From a bacterium (GTDB taxonomy: Bacteria > Krumholzibacteriota > Krumholzibacteriia > LZORAL124-64-63), in assembly GCA_016712675.1 (NCBI GenBank), contig JADJQR010000001.1, forward strand, positions 310,001 to 374,000: a DNA stretch of 64,000 bases. The letters run 5' to 3'. Numbering within the stretch: position 1 is the stretch's first letter; each line of letters opens with the position of its first letter. The translations under genes were made by a program, and so were the position numbers. The notes below the pieces were generated by a model that did no database searches, was not told the DNA's origin, and saw nothing but the letters and a program-made list of their open reading frames with translations. Below, piece after piece: positions 57,387-64,000 of the stretch.

Positions 57387-58518
57387 TCTGTCCCGGTTCT
57401 GGGAACTCCTTGAGACGAATTTCCCCCTGGCGGGACCGCGAAGCGAGCTACGCACCCGTCTCGGCAGTGACGAGGCTACTGCGCTCGAATTGGGTCAGGT
57501 CTTGACCTACCTCCGCATCGCCGACGCAGTCGCCTGTCCTCATCCCGGCGGACCAGGTTGTCCGCGCCAAGTGATTCAACTCAACGACGGCCGTTTCCAA
57601 GGTGTCTGCGGGAACGATCCGTCCGAGTGCGAGGACGTCGATCTGCAGCGGGATGACGTCGAGGTCATAGGAGTAGATCAGGAGCACCTCTGCGAAGCCC
57701 TGCGCCGACCCCTGTGCATTGGCGGGAGAGTAGAGCCACTTCCGGGCCTTCGAAACGTGTTCAGAGCAGGGACGTTCAAGCCGGATACGGTGACCAGGCA
57801 TTCGGTCTACCTGGTGGTCCGTTCTTCCGAGCACGAGTACACCGAAGCCTTCGACGCACTCCGGTCACAGATGGAGGGCCAGAGCTTCGCGGTTCTGGTG
57901 CCTACGGATCGATTCATTGACTCCGGTTCCGTGCGTCAGATGGGTACTCTTGGCGTTCCCATCATCGGGCTCCAGGGCCTTGTCGACGTGGAGCTGACCG
58001 GACATTTGGTCATGTCTGCGGATGCACTGGATCTCTTCGGCGGCATTGGCCGTCGCGCCACATCCAGCGCTGCGATTTCGGCACCCATTGTGGCGCAGGT
58101 CCACACTGATCGTGGGTGGCAGGAACTCGACGATGCCGGCTACAAACGACTCCTGGAGGCGGTTGATGACTTCGACCTCATGGCCGACGAGCGGAGCGGG
58201 ACCGTGTGGAAGCGCGAACAGGGGGGAGCGCTGCACGTGCGGGCAGATAGCGTCCAGCCATCATATTTCCATATGATTCGCTTCGCGGTGGAGAAGATCG
58301 GCTATTTCGACCCTGATGTTCATGGCCCAGAGGACCGGGCGGCCGGCAAGCAGACGTTCCAGCGAGCCCGCAAAGCCATCGATGTGAAGTACACCGCGGA
58401 GAGCGGCCGCGCGGAATGGCGCCTGTTCAAGACGCGGAAGGTCGACGACCACGCCGAATATCAGTTCGAGCCCGACCCCGACTACCGTTACGCCCTGATA
58501 TTCCTGCCTCGTAACTGA
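57364..58518 (+). CDS. Unknown protein with zinc-knuckle-like Cys cluster, second gene of LexA-linked cassette
   Basis: 384 residues, not recognised. Four cysteines at 58, 66, 82 and 89 (ACPHPGGPGCPRQ...FQGVCGNDPSEC) form a compact C-x7-C...C-x6-C cluster likely to bind zinc. After it, about residues 105-220 look like an alpha/beta domain (YLVVRSSEHEYTEAFDALRSQ, FAVLVPTDRFIDSG, VPIIGLQGL). The C-terminal part (about 270-384) could be a winged helix (FHMIRFAVEKIGYFDP, FQRARKAIDVKY). The layout suggests a sensor or nucleic-acid binder. It starts inside the previous gene; ATG at 57370 is a near alternative. Confidence 0.8.
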   Translation: MAMTPVLDLSRFWELLETNFPLAGPRSELRTRLGSDEATALELGQVLTYLRIADAVACPHPGGPGCPRQVIQLNDGRFQGVCGNDPSECEDVDLQRDDVEVIGVDQEHLCEALRRPLCIGGRVEPLPGLRNVFRAGTFKPDTVTRHSVYLVVRSSEHEYTEAFDALRSQMEGQSFAVLVPTDRFIDSGSVRQMGTLGVPIIGLQGLVDVELTGHLVMSADALDLFGGIGRRATSSAAISAPIVAQVHTDRGWQELDDAGYKRLLEAVDDFDLMADERSGTVWKREQGGALHVRADSVQPSYFHMIRFAVEKIGYFDPDVHGPEDRAAGKQTFQRARKAIDVKYTAESGRAEWRLFKTRKVDDHAEYQFEPDPDYRYALIFLPRN

Positions 58519-58647
58519 TTTAGATCCAAAGTCCCGCCGCTTTTCTTTCAAATACAGTCCGGATACACGCTGCATCCGCTCCAGAGACAGAGCGCCCCTT
58601 CATCTTGCCCGTCGACGAGCAATCACCTCGCGACGGAAGGAGATCCT

Positions 58648-58857
58648 ATGAAGGAATGGCGCTGTATCCGCTGCAACAAGCTGCTCGCCGTCATTGACGG
58701 CGACCGGCTTCACATCCGCTTCGCCCGTGGCCACGAGTACCTCGTCGGGTACCCGGTGACGAGCGTGTGCCGGAGCTGCCGAACCCTGAACGAGCTCCGC
58801 GACGGAAACGCGATTGCTGCCCCCAGTAAGGGCAGTGTGTCGGCCAACGCGATCTAA
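58648..58857 (+). CDS. Com-like zinc-finger protein
   Basis: 69 residues. Two CxxC pairs (Cys6/Cys9 and Cys41/Cys44) frame a short beta hairpin; MKEWRCIRCNKLLAV and VCRSCRTLNEL resemble phage Mu Com, which activates mom translation. GAAGGAG lies about 5 nt upstream of the ATG. Here it probably binds RNA or serves as a small regulator of the element. Confidence 0.7.
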   Translation: MKEWRCIRCNKLLAVIDGDRLHIRFARGHEYLVGYPVTSVCRSCRTLNELRDGNAIAAPSKGSVSANAI

Positions 58858-58937
58858 CTCCAAGTACTTCGAGGCGCTCGACGCCCTGATCGGCCAGTAG
58901 GAGGCGCCAGACGCCCGGCTAGTAAGGCCCGGGCGTC

Positions 58938-59699
58938 ATGGCGACCAACTCGAGGGATCGAGATCGTGAGCGGCTCGAACAGGAAATCCAGACCGAGGAG
59001 TACCAGGAGCTCCTCAACAACCTGCAGTTGCGCTCCCCGTTTCTGCGGCGGTTCGGTACGTGGGGGGAGGTGATCGCATTCATGCGGACGGGCTCGTCGT
59101 GCGACCAGCGAAAGGACGAAGTCCTGCGTCCCATCTTCGAGTTCCACGGCGAAGACGGGGACCCGCGCTGGCGAACTCTCCTGATGACGATCTTCTGGCC
59201 GGCATTGAGGTCAATCCACGGCAAGAAGCGTCATTGGGATACGGACGCGGACGAGCTCTGGCACAACGTCGTCTGGACTTTCCTGAAGGTGATCTGCCGG
59301 GTCAACGTCGAGCGCCGTCCGGACCGATTGGTCCAGAAGGTCTACTGCGAGACCGTTCATCATCTATACGACGAGTACCAGCGCATCTGGACCCGTGCGA
59401 AACGCGAGCCGGCGGTGGACCCGGCCGAGATCGATGCCTTGGGTGGTTCTGTCGAGGGGCTCGATTTCGAAGGCATGGATCTACGGAAAGCCCACGAGCG
59501 GGATGTCGCCCGGCTCCGAAAACACATGGAGGCCGGGCGGATTACCGAGGCGGACTTCCTGCTGCTGGTCGGCACGCGCCTTTACCGCCAGTCGATCGCC
59601 GAATACGCCCGCAGCGTGGGCGTCAACACCGAGGCAGCCAAGAAGCGTCGCCAACGCGCTGAGGCAGCCATCCTCAACTGCGAGAATGACCTGCGATGA
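58938..59699 (+). CDS. Sigma-70-like factor of the element
   Basis: 253 residues. The C-terminal third (about 175-250) looks like sigma region 4: RKHMEAGRITEADFLLLVGTRLYRQSIAEYARSVGVNTEAAKKRRQRAEAAI, a helix-turn-helix with EAAKKRRQRAE as recognition and tail. The middle (about 80-160: DADELWHNVVWTFLKVICR) resembles region 2. It could be a phage sigma factor for late or element genes. A weak ribosome site precedes ATG at 58938. Similarity is by eye only. Confidence 0.55.
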   Translation: MATNSRDRDRERLEQEIQTEEYQELLNNLQLRSPFLRRFGTWGEVIAFMRTGSSCDQRKDEVLRPIFEFHGEDGDPRWRTLLMTIFWPALRSIHGKKRHWDTDADELWHNVVWTFLKVICRVNVERRPDRLVQKVYCETVHHLYDEYQRIWTRAKREPAVDPAEIDALGGSVEGLDFEGMDLRKAHERDVARLRKHMEAGRITEADFLLLVGTRLYRQSIAEYARSVGVNTEAAKKRRQRAEAAILNCENDLR

Positions 59700-59790
59700 T
59701 CAATCCCGGGCGTGTCCCCATCGAGGGCGCGCCCCTCCCCTTTGGCGGTTAGGGAAGACTGGAAGCGACGCCCAGGGAAGCGAGGAAACC

Positions 59791-60057
59791 ATGATCTCCA
59801 AGGCCGAAGCGCGTGACCTGATCAACGACCTCTTCGAGGAGGAGGCGCTGATCATCGGCGGTCTGGTGGCGGTCCACGTGGTGGACGACGACCTGGTATG
59901 GCGTCTGGTCAAGAGTCTCGACGTGATCCGCGGCAAGATCCTCCGCCGGATCGAGGACGAGGAATCGGAACGCGAAATCACCCACCAGTGCCAGGCGGAC
60001 AACGGCAAACCACACCCGGCCATCGAAGAGTTCCTGCTCTCCGTGAGGCGGGCATAA
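59791..60057 (+). CDS. Small acidic protein of unknown function
   Basis: 88 residues, mostly helical and acidic (MISKAEARDLINDLFEEEALIIGGL, KILRRIEDEESEREITHQC). Start at ATG 59791 after GCGAGGAAACC. It lies in the coupled small-gene string of the element. Not recognised. Confidence 0.55.
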   Translation: MISKAEARDLINDLFEEEALIIGGLVAVHVVDDDLVWRLVKSLDVIRGKILRRIEDEESEREITHQCQADNGKPHPAIEEFLLSVRRA

Positions 60058-60059
60058 CC

Positions 60060-60260
60060 GTGGGCACGCCTCCGCAAATGGAATTCAGGCGGCACTTCCA
60101 CGCGCTGTCAGACAAGGACGCAGAAACGGTGGTCCAGACCGTAGCCGACCTCATCGTCGGCTACCTGAAGCGGAATCCAGGCGTGGGGGGTCCAGCGCCC
60201 GCGCAATCCGGCACCGAAATCCAGAACCCGGACGATCTGCAGAAGGAGACACAGGCATGA
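60060..60260 (+). CDS. Small protein of unknown function
   Basis: 66 residues from GTG at 60060 (60 from ATG at 60078, MEFRRHFHALSDKDAETVV). A helical N-terminal half and a Pro/Gly-rich tail. Its stop overlaps the nuclease start as ATGA, so translation is coupled. Not recognised. Confidence 0.55.
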   Translation: MGTPPQMEFRRHFHALSDKDAETVVQTVADLIVGYLKRNPGVGGPAPAQSGTEIQNPDDLQKETQA

Positions 60261-61105
60261 GTATCCCCTCGGTATTCCGCAAGCGTCGCAACGAGAGCGG
60301 CGACCTGGTCGACGACCTGGGCTTCCTGATCCACGAGCCCGCCGACACCTACCACGCTCAGGCTGGCAAGTTCCTGTCGAGCCACCTGCTGGCGGACTTC
60401 CGCCGCAACCCGCTGCTCTTCCACAAGAAGGAACTCGGGTTGGTGCAGGACCAGGACCGCCCGGCGTACATCGTCGGCCGCGCCGCGCACGTCATGATCC
60501 TCGAAGGTCGCGAAGTCTACGAGCGGACCTATGCGTTCGGCGGGCCGATCAACCCCAAGACCGGTCAGCCATTCGGCAGCCGCACGAAGGCCTTCCAGGA
60601 TTGGGCGGACGAGAAGGGCAAGCCCGTACTCGATGACGAGCAGGCAGCTCTGATCGAGCGCCTGGGCGTGTCGGTGCAGGCCCACAAGCACGCCTCGGCC
60701 CTTCTGGCTGAGGGTGTCCCCGAGGGGGTCGTGCGGGCGACCTACTGCAGTCTGCCGTGCCAGGCCCGTCTGGACTGGCTGAGTCCCGAGCGTGGGATCG
60801 TCGACCTGAAGACCTGCGACAACCTCGACTGGCTCCAGACGGATGCGCGCGGCTACGGCTACGCCTACCAGTTGGCATTCTACCGCTCCCTGGTCTCCGG
60901 CGTCACGGGCATGAACCTCCCTGTCTACATGATCGCCGTGGAGAAGCGCGAACCGCACCGCTGCGGTGTCTGGCGGATCAGCGAGGAGGTTCTCGGGCTC
61001 GCCCAGAAGGAGAACGAGGACGGCATCGCGCGCCTGATCGCCTGCCGAGAGCGGGACGAGTGGCTCACTGGATACGAGGACATCCGCGAATTCGACTGGA
61101 TCTGA
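60257..61105 (+). CDS. PD-(D/E)XK nuclease (RecE/exonuclease VIII-like)
   Basis: 282 residues. The core motif is Asp173 in ARLDWLS, then Asp183 and Lys185 in GIVDLKTCDN, followed by AYQLAFYRSL, the usual Gln-x3-Tyr helix of lambda-exonuclease and RecE-type enzymes. Likely a 5'-3' DNA exonuclease for element recombination. It is followed by an AAA ATPase and an ssDNA-binding-type protein, a phage recombination block. Confidence 0.85.
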   Translation: MSIPSVFRKRRNESGDLVDDLGFLIHEPADTYHAQAGKFLSSHLLADFRRNPLLFHKKELGLVQDQDRPAYIVGRAAHVMILEGREVYERTYAFGGPINPKTGQPFGSRTKAFQDWADEKGKPVLDDEQAALIERLGVSVQAHKHASALLAEGVPEGVVRATYCSLPCQARLDWLSPERGIVDLKTCDNLDWLQTDARGYGYAYQLAFYRSLVSGVTGMNLPVYMIAVEKREPHRCGVWRISEEVLGLAQKENEDGIARLIACRERDEWLTGYEDIREFDWI

Positions 61106-61214
61106 ACGCCAAGGGGAGTGGGCGGAATGGCGTGACGTGCTGTCGCCCGAGCGCGTCGGGACTCCCTGGGTCCGCCCGCTTCCCAACCAATCCCAACCGA
61201 AAGGAGATGCGATC

Positions 61215-61997
61215 GTGAAACTTCTGCAGCAAGTCACCAGCGGACGTGGTCCGGCCCCCAGAAGGGTGATGCTCTACGGCACCCACGGCATCGGTAAGTC
61301 GACCTTCGCTTCGTGCGCGCCGAACCCCGTGTTCATCCAGACCGAGGACGGCCTGGGCGAGATCAACTGCGCCAAGTTCCCGCTGACCACCACGTTCGAT
61401 CAGGCCATGCAGGCCCTGTCGGAGCTCTACACCGACGAGCACTCCTATCGCACCGTCGTGGTGGATTCGCTGGACTGGCTGGAACGGCTGATCTGGGCCG
61501 AGGTGTGCCGCAAGCGCAACGTCGAGAACATCGAGGACATCGGCTACGCCAAGGGCTACGTGTTCGCCATGACGCAGTGGCGCGAGTTCATCGAGGGACT
61601 GTCGGCGCTGCGCACCGACAAGGGCATGACAACGGTCCTGATCGCCCACGCCAGGATCGAGCGCTTCGAGAACCCCGAGACCGATAGCTACGACCGCTAC
61701 GTGCCGCGTCTGCACCGCCTGGCGTCGCAGGTTATCCAGGAGTGGTGCGACGAGGTCATGTTCGCCACGTTCAAGGTCTTCACCAAGCAGACCGACGAGG
61801 GCTTCGACCGCAAGCGCAACCAAGGCATCGGCACCGGCGAACGCGTGCTGCGCACCGTCGAGCGCCCCGCCCACGTGGCCAAGAACCGCCTGAGTCTCCC
61901 CGAAGAGATGCCGCTGGACTGGAACGTCTACGCCCAGCACATGACCCCCGAACCGATCAGCGCGCCCCAGGGCGGCAAGACCAAAGGAGCGAAGTAG
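61215..61997 (+). CDS. Phage-type AAA_24 ATP-binding protein
   Basis: 260 residues from GTG at 61215 (AAGGAG about 8 nt upstream). P-loop GTHGIGKST at 22-30, Walker B-like TVVVDSLDWLE near 78-88, sensor VLIAHARIE. This RecA-like AAA_24 family is common in phages next to nucleases and ssDNA-binding proteins. Probably loads or regulates recombination proteins. Confidence 0.85.
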   Translation: MKLLQQVTSGRGPAPRRVMLYGTHGIGKSTFASCAPNPVFIQTEDGLGEINCAKFPLTTTFDQAMQALSELYTDEHSYRTVVVDSLDWLERLIWAEVCRKRNVENIEDIGYAKGYVFAMTQWREFIEGLSALRTDKGMTTVLIAHARIERFENPETDSYDRYVPRLHRLASQVIQEWCDEVMFATFKVFTKQTDEGFDRKRNQGIGTGERVLRTVERPAHVAKNRLSLPEEMPLDWNVYAQHMTPEPISAPQGGKTKGAK

Positions 61998-61999
61998 CC

Positions 62000-62455
62000 A
62001 TGGCGAACCTCAACGGATTCGATGCCAACAACGTCGACCCCGCGACCGATTTCGAGCCGCTGCCCGCGGGCAAGTACATCGCCATCATCACCGACTCGCA
62101 GATGAAGCCGACCAAGAGCGGTGCCGGCCACTACCTGGAGCTCACGTTCCAGGTGATCGACGGGCCGTTCAAGAACCGGCTGCTTTGGTCGCGGCTCAAC
62201 CTGGACAACCCGAATCGGCAGGCCGTCCAGATCGCCCAGGGCGAGCTGTCTGCCCTCTGCCGCGCGATCGGGGTGTTGCAGCCCAAGGACTCGATCGAAC
62301 TGCACAACCTGCCGCTGGTGATCACGGTGAAGTGCAAGAAGCGCGACGACACCGGTGACGTGGTCAACGAGATCCGTGGCTACGCCCGCAAGGACGCCGC
62401 CGCGGGCGTGCCCCAGCAGGAGGCGACCAGCACTCCGCCCTGGGCTCGGCGATGA
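62000..62455 (+). CDS. DUF669-like phage ssDNA-binding-type protein
   Basis: 151 residues. The DUF669 signature is clear: FEPLPAGKYIAIITDSQMKPTKSGAGHYLELTFQVIDGPFKNRLLWSRLNLDNPN. An OB-like fold thought to bind ssDNA. The end overlaps rusA as ATGA. It starts 3 nt after the ATPase stop. Confidence 0.85.
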   Translation: MANLNGFDANNVDPATDFEPLPAGKYIAIITDSQMKPTKSGAGHYLELTFQVIDGPFKNRLLWSRLNLDNPNRQAVQIAQGELSALCRAIGVLQPKDSIELHNLPLVITVKCKKRDDTGDVVNEIRGYARKDAAAGVPQQEATSTPPWARR

Positions 62456-62805
62456 TCGAGATCGAGCTGCCGTTCCCGCCGTCGGTGAACCACTACTACC
62501 GGCGCGTTGGTCACCGGACGCTCATCAGCCGCGAGGGGCGCAGGTTCCGTGAACGGGTCTGCGCCATCCTCGCCGGTCTCGGGGTCGGCGGCTTGCGGGG
62601 CCCGCTGCGCGTGGAGATCGAAGTCTACCCGCCCAATCACCAGCGTCGCGATGCCGACAATCTTCAAAAGGCCCTTCTTGATGCGCTCCAACACGGCGGC
62701 CTGTACGCCGACGACAGCCAGATCAAGAAGCTGAACATCGAGATGTGCGGGACAGTCCGCGGCGGCCGCACGCTGGTGCGCCTGGAGGAACTCGGGAATG
62801 CTTGA
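62452..62805 (+). CDS. rusA: RusA-family Holliday junction resolvase
   Basis: 117 residues. IELPFPPSVNHYYRR opens the RusA fold. RRDADNLQKALLDALQ (Asp67, Asp69) and YADDSQI (Asp87, Asp88) supply the catalytic aspartates. It cleaves Holliday junctions in element DNA. Coupled at both ends: ATGA with the DUF669 gene and an 8-nt overlap with the helicase. Confidence 0.92.
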   Translation: MIEIELPFPPSVNHYYRRVGHRTLISREGRRFRERVCAILAGLGVGGLRGPLRVEIEVYPPNHQRRDADNLQKALLDALQHGGLYADDSQIKKLNIEMCGTVRGGRTLVRLEELGNA

Positions 62806-64000
62806 GCTTAGGCCCTATCAACAGGAGGCGGTAGCTGCGATCTACAGCCACCTGCGCGAACGCGACGACAACCCCTGCGTGGTGATTCCGACCGGCGGCG
62901 GCAAGACCCCAGTCATGGCCACGGTCTGCAGGGATGCCGTGGGACGCTGGGGCGGGCGCGTCCTGATCCTGGCCCACGTCAAGGAGCTGCTCGAGCAGGC
63001 GCTGGACAAGATCCATGTCGTGGCGCCTGAGATGTGGATGAAGACCGGGATCTACTCGGCGGGCCTCAAGAGCCGGGATACCAATCGCCCGATCATCATC
63101 GCGGGGATCCAGTCGGTCTACCGGCGAGCCTGCGAGCTCGACTCCTTCGACCTGGTGATCATCGACGAGGCCCACATGATCCCTCCGGATGGGGACGGTA
63201 TGTACCGGACCTTCCTGGACGACGCCCGCAAGGTGAACCCGAACCTGCGGGTGATAGGGCTGACGGCGACCCCATTCCGGATGAAGAGCGGGATGATCTG
63301 TGAGCCGGGCAACGTCCTGAACGAGGTCTGCTACGACGTCGGCGTGAAGGAGCTGATCGTCCAGGGCTACCTCTGCCCGCTGATCACCAAGGGGTGCGCC
63401 CAGCCGCTGGACACTTCGGGCCTGCATGTGCGCGGGGGCGAGTTCGTGGCCGGCGAGGCCGAGGACCTCATGGACACCGACGAGCTCGTCGAGTCGGCCT
63501 GCCGGGAGATCGTCGAGCAGACCCAGGGGCGGCACTCGGTCCTCGTGTTCACCACCGGCATCCACCATGGCGAGCACGTCGCCGCGGTCTTGCGCAGGAT
63601 GGCGAGCGAGCCGGTGGCCACCGTCTTCGGCGAGACCGCGACCGATGAGCGCGACCGGGTCCTGGCCGAGTTCAAGGCCGGCAGGATCAAGTACCTGGTC
63701 AACGTCAACGTGCTGACCATGGGGTTCGACGCGCCGAACATCGACTGCGTGGCCATGGTGCGGCCGACGCTCTCCCCGGGTCTCTACTACCAGATGGTGG
63801 GGCGCGGCTTCCGCCTGAACCAGGGCAAGGAGAACTGCCTGGTCCTGGATTTCGGGGGCAACGTGCTACGGCACGGACCCGTCGATGCCATCCGGATCCA
63901 GGCCGTCAACCATCGCGGCAACGGCGAGGCGCCGGCCAAGCAGTGCCCAGTGTGCCAGAGCCTGATCGCTGCCGGCTACGCCGTGTGCCCGGACTGCGGC
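62798..64000 (+). CDS. Superfamily II DEAD/DEAH-box helicase (3' end outside window)
   Basis: 401 codons to the window edge. MLELRPYQQEAVAAIYSHL (Q-motif region), P-loop PTGGGKT at about 31-37, VIIDEAHMI (DEAH) near 122, GLTATPF (motif III), and a C-terminal helicase half with NVNVLTMGFDAP and VGRGFRL (motif VI). A zinc-finger pair near the edge (CPVCQSL...CPDCG) shows the end is close. DNA helicase for element replication or recombination. It starts inside rusA. Confidence 0.9.
   Translation, partial: MLELRPYQQEAVAAIYSHLRERDDNPCVVIPTGGGKTPVMATVCRDAVGRWGGRVLILAHVKELLEQALDKIHVVAPEMWMKTGIYSAGLKSRDTNRPIIIAGIQSVYRRACELDSFDLVIIDEAHMIPPDGDGMYRTFLDDARKVNPNLRVIGLTATPFRMKSGMICEPGNVLNEVCYDVGVKELIVQGYLCPLITKGCAQPLDTSGLHVRGGEFVAGEAEDLMDTDELVESACREIVEQTQGRHSVLVFTTGIHHGEHVAAVLRRMASEPVATVFGETATDERDRVLAEFKAGRIKYLVNVNVLTMGFDAPNIDCVAMVRPTLSPGLYYQMVGRGFRLNQGKENCLVLDFGGNVLRHGPVDAIRIQAVNHRGNGEAPAKQCPVCQSLIAAGYAVCPDCG

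Larger units (their letters stand above)
53801..64000. mobile_element. Integrated phage or integrative element at tRNA-Asn (right end outside window)
   Basis: It begins at the tRNA-Asn 3' end with a serine recombinase pointing toward the tRNA. Then come a LexA-type repressor, two unknown genes, a Com-like protein, a sigma-like factor, and a recombination/replication block (PD-(D/E)XK nuclease, AAA ATPase, DUF669-like, RusA, helicase). Gene order and small coupled genes are phage-like. Base composition near its left end is less GC-rich than the chromosome. No structural, lysis or conjugation genes are in view, so phage versus other element is open. Confidence 0.85.

Overview
The window is high-GC bacterial DNA with dense, often translationally coupled genes. 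Many neighbouring starts and stops overlap as ATGA, GTGA, TTGA or TGATG. Secreted or outer-membrane-like proteins with signal peptides, a nonulosonic-acid (sialic-acid-like) sugar operon, POT peptide transporters and several hybrid histidine kinases point to a Gram-negative-type environmental bacterium. It could be one of the poorly cultured high-GC phyla near the FCB group, but no rRNA gene is present and the taxonomic guess is weak.

Positions 1-53,725 are chromosome. 1-3,711 (minus) is a coupled operon for a surface nonulosonate sugar: PseB-like dehydratase, PseC-like aminotransferase, and a NeuB-type synthase fused to an SpsG/PseG-type hydrolase that runs off the left edge. The matching SpsF-like cytidylyltransferase lies at 14,150, coupled to a POT transporter. 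4,112-9,061 holds a nitrilase-family amidase, an aminotransferase, a secreted protein and an FHA-GAF-PP2C phosphatase. 9,246-12,619 is a FIST sensor coupled to a hybrid kinase. 14,923-20,211 has a glycogen-binding protein, a glutamine amidotransferase, a broken nucleotidyltransferase pair, a secreted debranching-type glucosidase, a cyclophilin and a membrane protein. 20,332-26,047 has a sigma-54 activator and a complete sulfate ABC transporter (cysP/sbp-T-W-A). 26,206-30,840 is a patch of defence or addiction genes: a broken AAA ATPase, hicBA and an AAA_14/DUF4143 ATPase, with a second POT transporter between. 30,911-39,878 holds MerR, MsrB, two glycosyltransferases, GlgC, an outer-membrane-like protein and a hybrid kinase. 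40,005-52,268 holds a Crp/Fnr regulator beside a perfect CRP-type palindrome, a 4 x 56-bp tandem operator array, an Ogt-AlkA repair fusion, an acetyltransferase, an RlmL-like methyltransferase, a DsrE protein, an M29-like peptidase, a PHP hydrolase, another hybrid kinase and a secreted barrel-like protein. 52,361-53,582 is a double toxin-antitoxin block (mazEF, then phd-relE/parE).

At 53,726-53,800 lies a tRNA-Asn(GUU). A large serine recombinase on the opposite strand reads straight into it, and everything from there to the right edge looks like an integrated phage or integrative element: recombinase, LexA-type repressor with its own operator, two overlapping genes of unknown function, a Com-like zinc protein, a sigma-like factor, and a recombination/replication module (PD-(D/E)XK nuclease, AAA ATPase, DUF669-like protein, RusA, superfamily II helicase). 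The right end is outside the window.

A short palindrome family (core TTGCGCCGGCGCAA, best form ACTTGCGCCGGCGCAAGT) recurs at about ten sites, mostly at 3' ends of genes. It brackets hicBA and the AAA_14 gene and once lies in frame inside a coding sequence. The strongest candidates for undescribed biology are the LexA-linked two-gene cassette (56,226-58,518), the recombinase that continues through the tRNA, the palindrome family and the 56-bp array.
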